A model generated the notes under the pieces. The model was not told the origin of the DNA and searched no databases. It was given only the letters and a program-made list of their open reading frames with translations. This document shows, one piece after another, positions 1 to 10,100 of a stretch of DNA of 64,000 nucleotides. Within the stretch, counting starts at the first letter, position 1. Each line of letters opens with the position of its first letter. A program made the translations under genes and the position numbers. Source of the stretch: Thermosynechococcus sp. NK55a (GTDB taxonomy: Bacteria; Cyanobacteriota; Cyanobacteriia; Thermosynechococcales; Thermosynechococcaceae). The stretch covers positions 372,001 to 436,000 of the forward strand of contig NC_023033.1 of the NCBI RefSeq assembly GCF_000505665.1, written 5' to 3'.

Positions 1-294
1 CAGACCGACACAGATAGTGACGACATCCGATTTAATATGTTGCATCGTGTCGTAAATTGCCATACCGGCGGTGACGGAGCCACCCGGGGAGTTGATGTAG
101 AGCATGATGTCTTTGCCCGGATCTTCGGAGTCAAGGTAGAGCATCACCGCCACAATTTGGTTGGCAATCTCATCATCCACTTCTTTACCCAGGAAAATAA
201 TCCGCTCGCGATAGAGACGGTTATAGATGTCAATCCACTGGGTGTAGGGTTCACCGGGCATCCGGTAGGGGACTTTGGGTACTCCGATGGGCAT
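1..294 (-). CDS. clpP: ATP-dependent Clp protease proteolytic subunit, N-terminal part (cut by window edge)
   Basis: The gene starts at an ATG at 294 and runs off the left edge, so about 98 residues are visible. They read [16 protein letters not shown]..., followed by a [12 protein letters not shown] stretch and [18 protein letters not shown], which are hallmarks of ClpP serine peptidases. ClpP forms the tetradecameric chamber that degrades unfolded proteins delivered by ClpC or ClpX in the cytosol. The catalytic Ser and His would lie beyond the edge, so activity cannot be checked here. Cyanobacteria carry several clpP paralogs plus the inactive clpR. The visible sequence has the normal ClpP glycine-rich loop rather than a ClpR type. 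I cannot say which numbered paralog this is. It lies downstream of the egtD-like gene on the same strand, with a spacer of about 70 bases. Confidence 0.93.
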   Translation of the reverse strand, partial: MPIGVPKVPYRMPGEPYTQWIDIYNRLYRERIIFLGKEVDDEIANQIVAVMLYLDSEDPGKDIMLYINSPGGSVTAGMAIYDTMQHIKSDVVTICVGL

Positions 295-366
295 AGAATC
301 CTTCCAGGCTGAGCTATCAACGCCGCTTTTCTCCCTGATTCTAACCTAATTCCTAGAGCCTTCGCT

Positions 367-1338
367 CTACACTTGGCAAAGGCAGAGGGCAAACCACTGC
401 TGAGGATCAGTAAAGGTGTTGATCCATTGGAACCCGGCAGCGGTGAATGCCTCCTTGAGGGCAGTAAGGTCAAACTTGCGGGAAATTTCGGTGAGAATTG
501 GTTCACCAGCAGCAAAGGTGCACTGAAAATCAAGGGCAGCCAAGGTAACGGCTTGTCTCTGTTGCGAATCTAGATACATTTCAATTTGCTGGGCAATTGG
601 GTTATAGATGGCGCGATGGGCAAAGGCTTCGGGCTGAAAATTTCCTTGAAAGCGCCAATTGAGGTGATGGAGGATATTGCGGTTAAAAGCAGCCGTCACC
701 CCTTGGCCATCGTTGTAAGCAGAAAGCAAAATACTCGTGTCTTTGATGAGATCCACGCCCAGCAGGAAATAGTCCCCTTTCTTAAGAACCCGATGCACCT
801 GTTGAAACAGGGTCTGGCATTCGCTGGGGGAAAGGTTGCCGATTGTACTACCGAGAAAGCAGAGCAAGCGGCGGGGGGCTAAGGGGGGTGGTAGGTGCTC
901 TAAGCCTACTTGATAGGTGCCAACAAGGCCATGAATGCTCAGCTGGGGGTAATCGGCAAGAAGAGCCATGGCACTGGTCTTGAGGATCGAGCTGCTGACA
1001 TCAATGGGACAGTAGTAAAGATGGGATTGCACTTGAGTATAGGCGGACAGGAGGAGGCGAATCTTGCGATCGCTACCGCTTCCCAGTTCCACAAGTTCAC
1101 AGGCGCCCGTGAGTTGGGCGATCGCCCCGGCGGCGGTCTTTAAAATGCCCAATTCTGTACGAGTGGGGTAGTATTCCGGTAACTCACAAATTTGTTCAAA
1201 GAGGCGCGATCCCGCAGCATCATAGAAATAGTAGGAGGGAAGAGACTTGGGTTCCTGAGTCAGACCCCGGATGACATCTTGGCCGTCCTGTTCTGTGGTG
1301 AGACTGGGTAAGTGGGTCAGGCGTAGGCGATCGCTCAC
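367..1338 (-). CDS. egtD: EgtD-type L-histidine N-alpha-methyltransferase (ergothioneine pathway)
   Basis: This 323-residue protein belongs to the EgtD family of SAM-dependent methyltransferases, which convert histidine to hercynine (trimethylhistidine), the first step toward ergothioneine. The N-terminal family signature YYFYDAAGSRLFEQI (about 36-50) is followed by LPEYYPTRTE, which positions the amino-acid substrate. The SAM-binding motif ELGSGSDRK lies at about 84-92. The length matches the family norm of about 320. The start is an ATG at 1338. The partner gene egtB is not next to it, so the substrate is assigned by family membership only. Some relatives methylate other amino-acid-like substrates. 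A 300-base spacer separates it from the solute-binding gene upstream, so it probably has its own promoter. Confidence 0.85.
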   Translation of the reverse strand: MSDRLRLTHLPSLTTEQDGQDVIRGLTQEPKSLPSYYFYDAAGSRLFEQICELPEYYPTRTELGILKTAAGAIAQLTGACELVELGSGSDRKIRLLLSAYTQVQSHLYYCPIDVSSSILKTSAMALLADYPQLSIHGLVGTYQVGLEHLPPPLAPRRLLCFLGSTIGNLSPSECQTLFQQVHRVLKKGDYFLLGVDLIKDTSILLSAYNDGQGVTAAFNRNILHHLNWRFQGNFQPEAFAHRAIYNPIAQQIEMYLDSQQRQAVTLAALDFQCTFAAGEPILTEISRKFDLTALKEAFTAAGFQWINTFTDPQQWFALCLCQV

Positions 1339-1639
1339 AGGGAAAACGGCTCCAGAATGGGCAAGTCTTAGGATATTCTAGCTTTTAGCCGCTGCTCCAA
1401 ACGGCGCCCCCACCCCGCGATCGGCAAATTCATAAAATTCCTAAGGCGCCATAGGGAAGTGCCAAGGCTGCCACTCCCGCTGTCTAGGTATTCACTGCAG
1501 TTGCAAGGTTCATGTGGACTCACACTGCACCAACACCGCATGGGTAATCATGGGAGTATTGCCAAGCCCTGGCCAGTGCAGAAACAGAAAGGGGGATGGT
1601 CAGCCATCGAGGATTTTGGGTTACACCGGTTGCTACTGC
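1339..1639. other. Spacer with no recognisable gene
   Basis: This spacer lies between two minus-strand genes and should hold the promoter of the egtD-like gene. Short open frames on both strands show no start signal or family resemblance. I see no hairpin followed by a T-run, no tRNA and no clear repeat. Confidence 0.5.
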
Positions 1640-2559
1640 TTAAACAATACCAATTTGCGCCTGTTGATCATTCCACATGTTCCACTTTTCGTAGATGCGG
1701 CGCAGTGTGCCATCTTTCTTGAGGATATCAAGGGCTTGGTCAATCTCTGTCTTGAGGGTTTCTGCTTTGGGGTTGTTTTTGTTAAAGGCAATAACATAGT
1801 TATTCAAAAAGATTGGGACACCAATTAGCCGTAGGTGATTGTTTACTTTGCCCCCCGGACCGGTGCCAAGAACGTAGTAGGCAACAATTGGAAAGTCTAG
1901 CATCACGGCATCAAGGCGCCCCTGAGCCAACTCATCAAAGATCAGGTTGTTACTAGAGTAGGTACGGGTTTTAATTTTTTATCCCCTTCAAGAATTTCTT
2001 GGGCTTTGTAGTCAATGCCAGTGCCAACGGTCATGCCAGCCAGATTGGCAAGGCTGACTTCCCTAGTAGAAGTGTATTGTTCGAAGCGGGGATCATCGGC
2101 TCGGACTACGATCTGTTGGCCATAGCGATAGTAGGGCTGGGAAAAGAGTTGAAGGCCCTGGCGATCGGGGGTGATTTCCCAACCGTTGAGAATGATATCA
2201 AAGCGGTTGGCAGCAAGGGCAACCAGCAGTTGTTCGTACCCAGTGTCAACGAATAGGGCCTTAACTCCCATCAAGCGGGCGATCGCAGCGGCAATTTCCA
2301 CCTCAAAGCCAACTAAGTTTTTGGGATCAGTAGGGTCATAAAAAACGTAGGGAGCACCCTCAATGGCCTCAGCCCCCCAAACCAATGTACCCGGATTGAG
2401 GAGACCCCTGCTGGAGATGGTGCCCGTGGTTGAGGTTCTGGAGGTTGAATCTACATTACCGGCACAGGCTGTGAGGAGGCTTTTACTGCCTGTGGCGATC
2501 GCCATCGCCCCCATTCCCTGCGCTACACAACGCAAAAACGTGCGGCGGTGCAACTCCAT
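1640..2559 (-). pseudogene. Amino-acid ABC transporter periplasmic binding protein, interrupted by a one-base frameshift
   Basis: Two minus-strand frames encode consecutive halves of one family-3 (polar amino acid type) solute-binding protein. The first (2559-1942) has a twin-arginine-like start (HRRTFLR), a hydrophobic stretch, a lipobox-like LLTAC, and binding-protein signatures such as VGFEVEIAAAIARLMG and NRFDIILNGW. It loses frame after QEILEGDKK. The second resumes with RTYSSNNLIFDELAQGRLD and runs through the usual C-terminal lobe to 1640. The break coincides with a run of six A on the coding strand (T6 at 1975-1980). A seventh A would give GDKKIKTRTYSSNN and join the halves exactly. 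Either the gene is broken, the run is misread, or slippage restores the frame. No permease or ATPase gene lies beside it, so it is an orphan binding protein. If functional it would be a lipid-anchored periplasmic receptor. Confidence 0.75.
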
Positions 2560-2626
2560 AGCGCTGTCCTTGTATGAGGTTGAGCATGAGTTGAGGGTTA
2601 TTGTATCGGATCAACCCAGCCCCGGT

Positions 2627-5491
2627 TTAGTTTCTATCACCCCCACTGCCAAGACTACGACGTTTTGTTACTGTTTGAAAGGCGTAAATAATATCTCCTT
2701 CCTGCCATTGTTGGAAATCATCCAGGCGTACACCACATTCATAGCCAGCCGCAACCTCGCGGACATCCTCCTTCATGCGTTTGAGCGAACTCAAGATCCC
2801 CGTGTGAATGGTGTTTTGCTGGCGCAGCACCCGTACTTTGCAGTTGCGCACCAGCTTCCCATTGAGGACATAACAGCCGGCCACCATGCCTTTGCTGAGG
2901 GGGAAGATAGCTCGCACTTCTGCTTGACCCAGTTCTTCCTCCACCAGTTCGGGTTCCAGCATCCCCTCCATTGCCCCTTGAATATCATCAAGGAGCTTAT
3001 AGATGATGTTGTATTCGCGGATATCCACGTTGTGCTGCTCCGCTGCTTGGCGTGCTCCTGAAGCGAGGGTAGTATTAAAGCCAATGATGACGGCACTACT
3101 GGCAGCGGCAAGGTCAACATCGGTTTCGGTAATTTCGCCGGGGGCCGCCAACAAAATCCGCAACTGCACTTGATCTTGGGGCAGTTGGTTGAGGGCCGTT
3201 AAAATCGCCTCAACCGAACCTTGAACGTCAGCTTTGAGAATGAGATTGAGTTCCTTGAGTTCCCCTTCGCGGGCTTGGCTAGACAAGGAAGTGAGGGAGA
3301 CCCGCCGGGCGGCGGCGGCTTGGGCAAGGCGGGATTGACGTTGGGCGGCGGCGCGCTCCTCTGCAAGGGCACGGGCGGCTTTTTCATCGCTGAGGACTTC
3401 AAATTCATCTCCCGCAGCAGGGACATCTGCCAGACCCAAGACTTCGACTGCAAAGGAGGGGGTTGCTGCCTCGACCCGCTGGCCGCGATCATCAATCATG
3501 GCGCGAACCCGACCAAAACAGGCACCCGCCACTAAAATATCACCGACCCGCAGTGTACCGTTTTGTACCAGCAATGTGGCCACTGGTCCCCGCGCCCGAT
3601 CCAAGTGGGCTTCAATGACGGTGCCCTTGGCGGGGCGGTTGGGATTGGCGTAGAGGTCCTCCACCTCTGCCACCAGCAGGATCATTTCCAGGAGCGTATC
3701 GAGATTTTGCTGTTGCAGGGCACTGACGGGCACCATAATCGTGTCGCCGCCCCACTCTTCGGGCACTAGACCGTATTCAGTGAGTTCTTGCTTGATTCGC
3801 TCTGGTTGGGCAGACTCTTTATCAATTTTATTAATGGCGACGATGATCGGAACCTTGGCTGCCCTGGCGTGGCTAATGGCTTCAATAGTTTGCGGTTGTA
3901 CGCCATCATCGGCGGCAACGACGAGAACGGCAATGTCAGTGACCCGTGCCCCCCGTGCTCGCATAGCGGTAAAGGCTTCGTGACCGGGGGTATCGAGAAA
4001 GACCACCTGATGTTTCTCGCCGTTGTGTTCGACGTCCACGTGGTAGGCGCCAATGTGTTGGGTGATGCCGCCTGCTTCCCCTTGGGCAACCTTGGCATTG
4101 CGGATGGCATCGAGGAGGGTGGTTTTGCCATGATCGACGTGACCCATAATCGTGACCACAGGCGGACGCCGTTGCAGGTGATCAAGGTCACTCGACTCCA
4201 GCATTTCAGTGACTTTTGTGGCCTCGACTTTGTGCTGTGCTGTTTCCACCGCGATCCCCAATTCCTTGGCCACGAGTTCGATCGTTTCGATCTCAAGGGT
4301 CTGGTTGATGGTGGCGGCAATTCCCTTAAAGAAGAGAATTTTAATGATTTCTGCCTCGGGGCGACGCACTAAAGTGGCCAATTCCTGCACCGACATTGGG
4401 CCTTCAATCGTAATGTGATCGGGTGGGGGTGCTTCCGCTGGTTCTCCGTGACGGCGATCGCGATGGCGGGATTGTTTTTTCTCGCTGCTTTTTTCAGTTT
4501 TTGCCGCTGGTGTAACGGGGCGGGCGGGACGGGGAACCTTGGGCTTGGGGGGCCGTTGCAGGGATTGACTGACATCAACCGTTACTTGGTGTACTCCGAC
4601 CAAACGGCTAGTGAGTTCGAGTTCTTCCTCTTCGTCAATGATTTCTTCGCGCAATTTGACGACGCGGGAGGATTTCCGTTTGTGCTCTTCATCATCAAAG
4701 TCTTTGTGACGGTGGCGGTCTTTGATGACTTTGCTAACGGACTTGTCATCGAGTACCTCAACGGTTTCGGTGACGGGCTTTGGTGGATTGGCTGCCCGCA
4801 CGGGTTTGGGTGGTGGTTGTAGCTCGGGTAAAGCTGGTTTGGGCGCTATTTCTGGGGGCTTGACGGGGGCAGGGGGAACGGCCCGCTGGACAATTTCAAT
4901 GCGATCTTGGCTCCTGGGTTTTGCGGGGGCGATCGCCCCCTTTTCTTTTTTGGGGGGGTCCTTTAGCTCCTTACGGGGCGGGGGAGTGGCAGCGACGTTT
5001 TCCTCTTTCTTGGTGGGGCGGGCCGGTGGGGGAACTAAGGTAGGCGCTGGACGTGGTGGCGTTGGTTCGGGTTTTGCGGGGGGGGCAGGGGGCTTGGGAG
5101 CCACAGGTTCCACTGGCTTCGTGGCAACGGGCGCAGGGGGGGTAGGCCGCGTAGGCGCTTGGGGGCGAGCGGGGGGCTGTTGTAATTGGGGCTTGGGCGC
5201 TTCTGGTATTTCAGAGCGGGTTTGGCTGTGCACAGCAACAATTTGCTGCGTTTTTTGGGGGGCTGGGGCTTTCTTCACAGGGGGCAGTGTTTTTGAAACT
5301 TTATGGGGAGAGGCACTATGGGGTTGGTAGGTTTTAGCAGCGTCGCGAATGCGATCGGCATCGGCATCGGAAATTGTGCTGCTGTGGCTTTTATAGGGAA
5401 TCCCCAATTGTTCACAGATCGCCAATAAATCGCGATTATCTAGGTTAAGTTCTTTTGATAGGTCATAGATGCGGACTTTACCAATACTCAT
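2627..5491 (-). CDS. infB: Translation initiation factor IF-2
   Basis: IF-2 is the GTPase that brings initiator fMet-tRNA to the 30S subunit and promotes 50S joining. The 954-residue product has an IF2 N-terminal helical domain ([15 protein letters not shown]..., about 1-55). A long low-complexity Pro/Ala/Lys-rich linker follows (about 60-250), then a charged region, a second IF2_N domain, and the G domain with GHVDHGKTT (near residue 450), DTPGHEAF and NKID. Domains II to IV complete it ([30 protein letters not shown]). A TTG lies four codons further upstream, but the ATG at 5491 gives the family-typical N-terminus and follows a GAGAG purine stretch, so I chose it. The Pro-rich linker is longer than in many bacteria but normal for cyanobacteria. 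Confidence 0.97.
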   Translation of the reverse strand: MSIGKVRIYDLSKELNLDNRDLLAICEQLGIPYKSHSSTISDADADRIRDAAKTYQPHSASPHKVSKTLPPVKKAPAPQKTQQIVAVHSQTRSEIPEAPKPQLQQPPARPQAPTRPTPPAPVATKPVEPVAPKPPAPPAKPEPTPPRPAPTLVPPPARPTKKEENVAATPPPRKELKDPPKKEKGAIAPAKPRSQDRIEIVQRAVPPAPVKPPEIAPKPALPELQPPPKPVRAANPPKPVTETVEVLDDKSVSKVIKDRHRHKDFDDEEHKRKSSRVVKLREEIIDEEEELELTSRLVGVHQVTVDVSQSLQRPPKPKVPRPARPVTPAAKTEKSSEKKQSRHRDRRHGEPAEAPPPDHITIEGPMSVQELATLVRRPEAEIIKILFFKGIAATINQTLEIETIELVAKELGIAVETAQHKVEATKVTEMLESSDLDHLQRRPPVVTIMGHVDHGKTTLLDAIRNAKVAQGEAGGITQHIGAYHVDVEHNGEKHQVVFLDTPGHEAFTAMRARGARVTDIAVLVVAADDGVQPQTIEAISHARAAKVPIIVAINKIDKESAQPERIKQELTEYGLVPEEWGGDTIMVPVSALQQQNLDTLLEMILLVAEVEDLYANPNRPAKGTVIEAHLDRARGPVATLLVQNGTLRVGDILVAGACFGRVRAMIDDRGQRVEAATPSFAVEVLGLADVPAAGDEFEVLSDEKAARALAEERAAAQRQSRLAQAAAARRVSLTSLSSQAREGELKELNLILKADVQGSVEAILTALNQLPQDQVQLRILLAAPGEITETDVDLAAASSAVIIGFNTTLASGARQAAEQHNVDIREYNIIYKLLDDIQGAMEGMLEPELVEEELGQAEVRAIFPLSKGMVAGCYVLNGKLVRNCKVRVLRQQNTIHTGILSSLKRMKEDVREVAAGYECGVRLDDFQQWQEGDIIYAFQTVTKRRSLGSGGDRN

Positions 5492-5691
5492 GCTGTCTCT
5501 CAAAGGCTCTGAAATCTCTATGAAGGGGCAAACGGTAGGGCGATCGCGCTCGCCTAGGTCAAGACTACCGTCAAGGTGGAATTAGGGGACTTTAAGGGAT
5601 GGGTTGGGGCAGCTCACTGAACAATAATCTCAAGAGTCGGGACTACAAAAATACAAGTATTCCTATTATTAACGATTTTGGTAGGGATTGA

Positions 5692-6243
5692 TCAGGGCAA
5701 CAGCCCTAAGGGGGGATCAATTTCAATTCTTCGGGCTGCCAGATCAACCACCGGGACGATGGCTGGGACAAAGGGAATATACACCGATTGGGGGGCTGCT
5801 GGGGCAGGGTCGAGTAACTGCACTTCCAGTAGGTCATTGCCCGCATTGACCAAGCCCACTACTTCGCCAACCCGCTTACCTTGGTGATAGACCGCCAGTC
5901 CAATCAGATCCATGAGGTGGTATTCATTGGCCGCAAGGGGTGGGCGATCGCTGGCGGGGACTAAAATTTCTGCCCCCTTGAGCGCCTCCGCTGCGGTGCG
6001 ATCGCTAATTTCGGCAAAGGTAACCACAAACTGTTCGGCACGGGGTAAAAATCGGCCCCGTAGGAGGGTAACCGTATAGGGCTGGGGCTGGCGGGGCGAT
6101 CGCAACCAACGGCAACCAGCCACTGTAAAGCGTTCGGGAAAATCACTAAAGGGCTTGACTTTGACCTCGCCCCGCAGGCCGTGGGCACCAACGATTTGAC
6201 CAATACAGAGCCACTCATTCACCTCAGGGAAGGGGGTCACCAT
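5692..6243 (-). CDS. rimM: 16S rRNA maturation factor RimM
   Basis: RimM is a 30S assembly factor that binds ribosomal protein S19 and helps the 16S head domain mature. The 183 residues show the RimM N-domain (CIGQIVGAHGLRGEVKV, about 13-29, and the PFSDFPERF that follows) and a C-terminal PRC-barrel (about 100-183; NEYHLMDLIGLAVY, GEVVGLVNAGNDLLEV). Length is standard. The start ATG at 6243 lies inside the end of the precorrin-8X methylmutase gene (20-base overlap), which suggests translational coupling and one transcript. A spacer of about 200 bases then leads to infB, so two translation-related genes sit in the same orientation. Confidence 0.95.
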   Translation of the reverse strand: MVTPFPEVNEWLCIGQIVGAHGLRGEVKVKPFSDFPERFTVAGCRWLRSPRQPQPYTVTLLRGRFLPRAEQFVVTFAEISDRTAAEALKGAEILVPASDRPPLAANEYHLMDLIGLAVYHQGKRVGEVVGLVNAGNDLLEVQLLDPAPAAPQSVYIPFVPAIVPVVDLAARRIEIDPPLGLLP

Positions 6244-6838
6244 AGGCCGTCCAAGCCAACTTCAGTAAACCGTTCATAATTGCTGTGGCAACGCTCACGC
6301 CCCCCTTGCAACCCTTAATGGCAATGTGGGGTACCCAAGAGTTTTGCAGGCGATCCAAGGTGGGGGGGAGAAAATTGGGGGCAGCGTCAATAATTAAGGC
6401 GGGGCGAATTTCCTGAGCCTCCACTAAAGTCAGGAGGGGTTCTAGGGCTGAATGATCACTACTGAGAACAAAAATAGCCGTGGGATGCCGTCGTGCCAAG
6501 GTTTCAATACCAAAGGCAATGCGAGATTTTTCCTGCTGCGGCCGGGTGAAGGTTTCTGCCCCACAGTAAATGGGATTGCCAAAGGTGTTTTGGGTGTAGG
6601 AGAGCACCCCCACCTGTACCATCGTTACATCCACCACAATCGGGGTATGAGCAGCAAGGGCAGCCACACCAGATTGCAGAGCCTGCTCTGAATAGACAAT
6701 CAAATTCAGGTATTCTAAATCCCCCGTTGCATAAATCACACGGCGTGTAATATCGTACTGGGCTGGACTCAGGTGATGCCCAGCCAGCAGCTGGTCAATC
6801 AGGCGTAACTGCGCAACATCAAAATGGTGCCATTCCAT
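6224..6838 (-). CDS. cbiC: Precorrin-8X methylmutase (CbiC/CobH), with Tyr at the usual catalytic His position
   Basis: CbiC/CobH moves a methyl group from C-11 to C-12 of precorrin-8X to give hydrogenobyrinate (or the cobalt form) in corrin synthesis. The 204 residues carry family landmarks: a PIVVDVTMVQVGV strand-turn (about 85-97), FVLSSDHSALEPLL, and the closing KGCKGGVSVATAIMNGL. In characterised enzymes such as Pseudomonas CobH the segment around the catalytic His reads VHACG. Here the aligned segment is VIYATGD, with Tyr at about residue 36. I checked the codon (TAT). Either this subfamily uses Tyr or the protein has diverged. cobK and B12-dependent metH elsewhere in the window support a working corrin pathway. 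It overlaps rimM by 20 bases. Confidence 0.85.
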   Translation of the reverse strand: MEWHHFDVAQLRLIDQLLAGHHLSPAQYDITRRVIYATGDLEYLNLIVYSEQALQSGVAALAAHTPIVVDVTMVQVGVLSYTQNTFGNPIYCGAETFTRPQQEKSRIAFGIETLARRHPTAIFVLSSDHSALEPLLTLVEAQEIRPALIIDAAPNFLPPTLDRLQNSWVPHIAIKGCKGGVSVATAIMNGLLKLAWTAYGDPLP

Positions 6839-7022
6839 CCAAGGTGCCGCAAGGGAATTAGGGAATAATCAATATAGCAGCAAAGGTTTCCCCACTAGAC
6901 GCAGGGTGGGATTGCCATCCTCTAGTGTAAGGGGCGATCGCCCAATTTCATGCACACTGGGGCGATCCACGATTTCAGCGAGACTGGTATGCTGGAAACA
7001 GCGTCCTTAAACTTGTGCCACT

Positions 7023-7514
7023 GTGTCTCAGAGTCTCTGTCCTGTTCCGGCAGATCAGCGACCAATTAACGAATATCGTGACCTCAAAGCCTCTTGGTTT
7101 TTTGAATGGTCGAGTTGGCCGCGGCCGCGTTTTCAACGGCGTTTGCTGCTGCTGTGGGGGATGGCTTGGCTAGTCAGTGGACCGGTGGCGATCGCCAGCT
7201 TTTCTCTAAAAGAAGCACCCCTTCACACCTTCTTGGCCGCTGCTGTAGGAGCCAATTTCCTGTTGTTACTCATTCTTTTGCGCCTTGTGTTGGGTTGGGC
7301 CTACGTGGGCGATCGCCTGCAACGTCCCACCGTGGTTTATGAAGAAACGGGTTGGTATGATGGTCAAGAATGGCAAAAACCCGAAGCTGAATTGACTCAA
7401 GATCGCCTGATCTATACCTACGAGTTGCGCCCGATTTTGCAACGGTTACAGGTGACATTTTTAGCGCTTGTGATCTTTTCTTTGGGACTTGCCCTTGGTT
7501 GGGCACTCCTGTAG
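7023..7514 (+). CDS. CGLD27/Ycf36-like membrane protein (DUF1230)
   Basis: This 163-residue protein matches the DUF1230 or CGLD27 family (conserved in green lineage and diatoms), found in cyanobacteria, algal plastids (Ycf36) and plants. The signature is near the N-terminus: CPVPADQRPINEYRDLK then SWFFEW. Two hydrophobic segments (about 42-60 and 66-92) and a final one (about 143-162) flank a soluble loop with YEETGWYDGQEWQKP. The molecular function is not established. The plant homolog has been linked to the iron-deficiency response, which is family knowledge and not evident here. The start is a GTG at 7023. It is divergent from cbiC across a 180-base spacer containing a HIP1 site. Confidence 0.85.
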   Translation: MSQSLCPVPADQRPINEYRDLKASWFFEWSSWPRPRFQRRLLLLWGMAWLVSGPVAIASFSLKEAPLHTFLAAAVGANFLLLLILLRLVLGWAYVGDRLQRPTVVYEETGWYDGQEWQKPEAELTQDRLIYTYELRPILQRLQVTFLALVIFSLGLALGWALL

Positions 7515-7545
7515 CTGCTGCCGATATTGTTGCTCACTTACCCGC

Positions 7546-8505
7546 ATGACCGAACCGATGTCCAAACGCACCCAAGCTCCTGCCCTCGATGTTTACTTAC
7601 TGCGGGAAGGGATTGTTGAGTCGCGCCACCATGTCCATGCCGTTGTCTGTGATGCCCGGGGACGGATTCTTGCCCTTGCGGGAAATGCTGAAACCGCTGC
7701 TTTTATCCGCTCTGCCCTCAAGCCCTTTCAAGCCTTGGCAGTGACGACAACGGGAACAATGGAGCGGTTTGATTTGAGCGATCGCGACCTTGCGATTATC
7801 TGCAGCTCCCACCAAGGTCGTATTGAGCAAGTGCGCCAAGTCTTTAACATCCTTTGGCGTGCCGATGTGGATCCCACCGCCTTGCAATGTCCCGTTCCCC
7901 CCGGTCGCCAAGGGGCACTTCAGCACAACTGTTCGGGTAAACACGCGGGGATGCTAGCGGTTTGTCAACGGCGCAATTGGCCATTGGCAAGCTATCTCCA
8001 CAAAAATCACCCCGTTCAAACGCTCATCCTCGCCAAGGTGGCGGAACTGCTGAAGATGCCCGCCGCCGAGTTTATCTGTGCCCACGACGACTGTGGGGCG
8101 CCCACCTACTTAATGCAACTGGTGCAGATGGCTACCCTTTATGGCCAACTCGCCTCTGGCAATGACTGGGCAATGGAGCGCGTGGTTCGTGCCATGACCC
8201 ACCACCCTGATTTTGTTGCAGGCCCCGGTGCCTTTGATAGTGAGCTGATGCGCCTCACGGAGGGGGAAATTCTCAGTAAGTCTGGGGCTGAGGGGATTCA
8301 ATGTGTGGGGCGTGTGGGGGAAGGCATGGGATTAGCCATCAAGGTCAGTGACGGTGCCCAGCGTGCCAAATACGCCGTTGCCATTCAACTGTTGAAGCAA
8401 CTCGGCTGGATTACCCCCAGTGTGGCGGAGGCCTTGGGGGAGCAGTTTCTAATTCCCAACCCATTTACCCGCCTCGAGGTCAATGGTGAACTGACCTTTG
8501 CCTAG
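7546..8505 (+). CDS. L-asparaginase II family protein (Rhizobium etli type)
   Basis: The product (319 residues from this start) belongs to the asparaginase II family (PF06089), which is unrelated to the E. coli AnsA/AnsB fold and hydrolyses asparagine to aspartate and ammonia. Visible landmarks are VYLLREGIVESRHHVHAVV at the N-terminus, SALKPFQALAV, ICSSHQG, the HNCSGKHAGMLAVC segment and the central CAHDDCGAPTY. These Ser, Lys and Cys residues are conserved in this family and probably form the active site and metal site. Length is usual (about 320-330). I chose the ATG at 7546 over an upstream in-frame extension that overlaps the previous gene and looks non-coding. An ATG at 7558 is an alternative. 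It follows the CGLD27 gene closely and may be cotranscribed. Confidence 0.87.
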   Translation: MTEPMSKRTQAPALDVYLLREGIVESRHHVHAVVCDARGRILALAGNAETAAFIRSALKPFQALAVTTTGTMERFDLSDRDLAIICSSHQGRIEQVRQVFNILWRADVDPTALQCPVPPGRQGALQHNCSGKHAGMLAVCQRRNWPLASYLHKNHPVQTLILAKVAELLKMPAAEFICAHDDCGAPTYLMQLVQMATLYGQLASGNDWAMERVVRAMTHHPDFVAGPGAFDSELMRLTEGEILSKSGAEGIQCVGRVGEGMGLAIKVSDGAQRAKYAVAIQLLKQLGWITPSVAEALGEQFLIPNPFTRLEVNGELTFA

Positions 8506-8598
8506 GGGTTGATTGGTTGCCGCGGGCTAATGGTTAAAATGAATTTTTACCCTAGGCGATGATGAGTAGTCAATTTAGATGCACCTACGGAGGCTGTT

Positions 8599-9669
8599 GT
8601 GGCTGTCACAGCAAATGTCGGAACCATCTTTCCTGTGGTGTGGGCGGGCGATCGCGTGCAATTAATTGATCAAACCCGCTTGCCAGAACAGTATGAACTC
8701 AAGGACATCACCACCGCAGCGGAGATGGCCACCGCCATTCGGACGATGATTGTCCGGGGCGCACCAGCAATTGGTGTGGCAGCAGCGTTTGGCATGGTTT
8801 TGGGAGCGCGGGAATACAGGGGCAGCGATCGCGAGGGCTTCTTAGCCCACCTTGAGAATATTGCTTCGGAATTGCGCCAAACCCGGCCGACGGCAGTGAA
8901 TTTATTTTGGGCCATTGATCGCATGCTAGGAGCAGCCCAACAGCCCACAGCCACCCTTGGGGAACTTCAGCAACACCTCCTTGAAACTGCACAAACCATT
9001 GCCCAGGAAGATGTGCAAGCCTGTCAAGCCATTGGTGAAAACGGCCTTAAGGTTCTGCCGAAAACTCCCGAGAAATTGCGCCTCCTTACCCACTGCAATG
9101 CGGGGGCCCTAGCGACAGCAGGCTATGGAACAGCCTTAGGGGTGGTTCGTGCCGCTTGGGCGGCGGGTCGCTTAGAGCGGGTCTATGCCGATGAAACCCG
9201 GCCCCGGCTTCAGGGAGCCAAATTAACTGCTTGGGAATGTGTCCAAGAGGGCATTCCTGTCACTCTGATTGCTGATACCATGGCCGCCCACTGTATGCAG
9301 CGGGGGATGATTGATGCGGTGGTGGTAGGGGCGGATCGCATTGCCCTGAATGGAGATACCGCCAACAAAATTGGCACCTACAGCGTTGCCCTGGCCGCCC
9401 GGGCCCACAGCATTCCTTTCTTTGTTGCCGCGCCCCTTTCGACAATTGACACCAACATTGCCACTGGGGCCGCAATTCCCATTGAGGAGCGGCATCCCCA
9501 AGAAATTTATCAGGTGGGGTTTAGCCGTATTACGCCTGCGGGGGTGGATTTCTACAATCCGGCCTTTGATGTTACACCGGCTTCCCTCATTAGCGGCATT
9601 ATCACCGAGAAGGGGGTTTTTGCCCCCGCCGAGCTGGCCCAAGCCATCGGCGCTGCAAGCCCCGACTAA
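8599..9669 (+). CDS. mtnA: S-methyl-5-thioribose-1-phosphate isomerase
   Basis: MtnA converts methylthioribose-1-phosphate to methylthioribulose-1-phosphate in the methionine salvage pathway, which recycles the methylthioadenosine left by polyamine synthesis. The 356-residue product shows the eIF2B-like isomerase fold signatures: [16 protein letters not shown] (about 50-65), [17 protein letters not shown] with catalytic Cys near 166, and [19 protein letters not shown] with catalytic Asp near 246. The GTG start at 8599 is supported by a good ribosome-binding site (ACGGAGG, 8587-8593). The stop shares a four-base CTAA with the stop of the convergent gene on the minus strand. No other salvage gene is adjacent. 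Confidence 0.96.
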   Translation: MAVTANVGTIFPVVWAGDRVQLIDQTRLPEQYELKDITTAAEMATAIRTMIVRGAPAIGVAAAFGMVLGAREYRGSDREGFLAHLENIASELRQTRPTAVNLFWAIDRMLGAAQQPTATLGELQQHLLETAQTIAQEDVQACQAIGENGLKVLPKTPEKLRLLTHCNAGALATAGYGTALGVVRAAWAAGRLERVYADETRPRLQGAKLTAWECVQEGIPVTLIADTMAAHCMQRGMIDAVVVGADRIALNGDTANKIGTYSVALAARAHSIPFFVAAPLSTIDTNIATGAAIPIEERHPQEIYQVGFSRITPAGVDFYNPAFDVTPASLISGIITEKGVFAPAELAQAIGAASPD

Positions 9670-10013
9670 TTATGGCAAACCGCCCGGGCAATGTCACCGC
9701 CGATTGTGCCCGGAGGATAACTTTGGCTACCGTCCCACTCCCAACCGTAGTACTCACTTTTCACATCGTAGGGGTCGCAGGAGGCGGTTGCCGGGTGCCA
9801 ATAGTCATCTCCACGGGTCGAGAGGTGAAAATCTACTTGGACAATGCCATTTTGATTGGTATAGAACCGACGGGAATCCATATCAACGGTGTAAACATGG
9901 CCCTTACTGTCGCGAGCAACTTCCACCTCCTGTTCTGCAAAGGCCGGGGGAGCGATCGCTAGACCTAGGCTCAAGGTGGCTGCCCCCACAAGGGCGACAT
10001 GGGTCCGCAACAT
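9666..10013 (-). CDS. Small exported protein of unknown function
   Basis: I do not recognise a named family. The product is about 115 residues with a clear Sec signal peptide: a positively charged start, a hydrophobic core, and an AFA|EQ-type cleavage site near residue 28. The mature part is rich in Tyr, Asp and Trp and has two Cys (ASCDPYDV and the final AVCHN) that could form a disulfide, fitting a periplasmic or thylakoid-lumen protein. The ATG at 10013 places the signal peptide right at the start. A TTG two codons upstream is less likely. The stop overlaps the mtnA stop by four bases (CTAA, 9666-9669). The 87-base spacer to the plus-strand gene at 10101 must hold divergent promoters. Confidence 0.75.
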   Translation of the reverse strand: MLRTHVALVGAATLSLGLAIAPPAFAEQEVEVARDSKGHVYTVDMDSRRFYTNQNGIVQVDFHLSTRGDDYWHPATASCDPYDVKSEYYGWEWDGSQSYPPGTIGGDIARAVCHN

Positions 10014-10100
10014 TGTCAAAAACCTCTTTCTTTGCTAACACGATCGTAGCAACTGTGCTAAAACATCGTTATTCTTAGTTCAAAAACCTCTATAGAAAAA

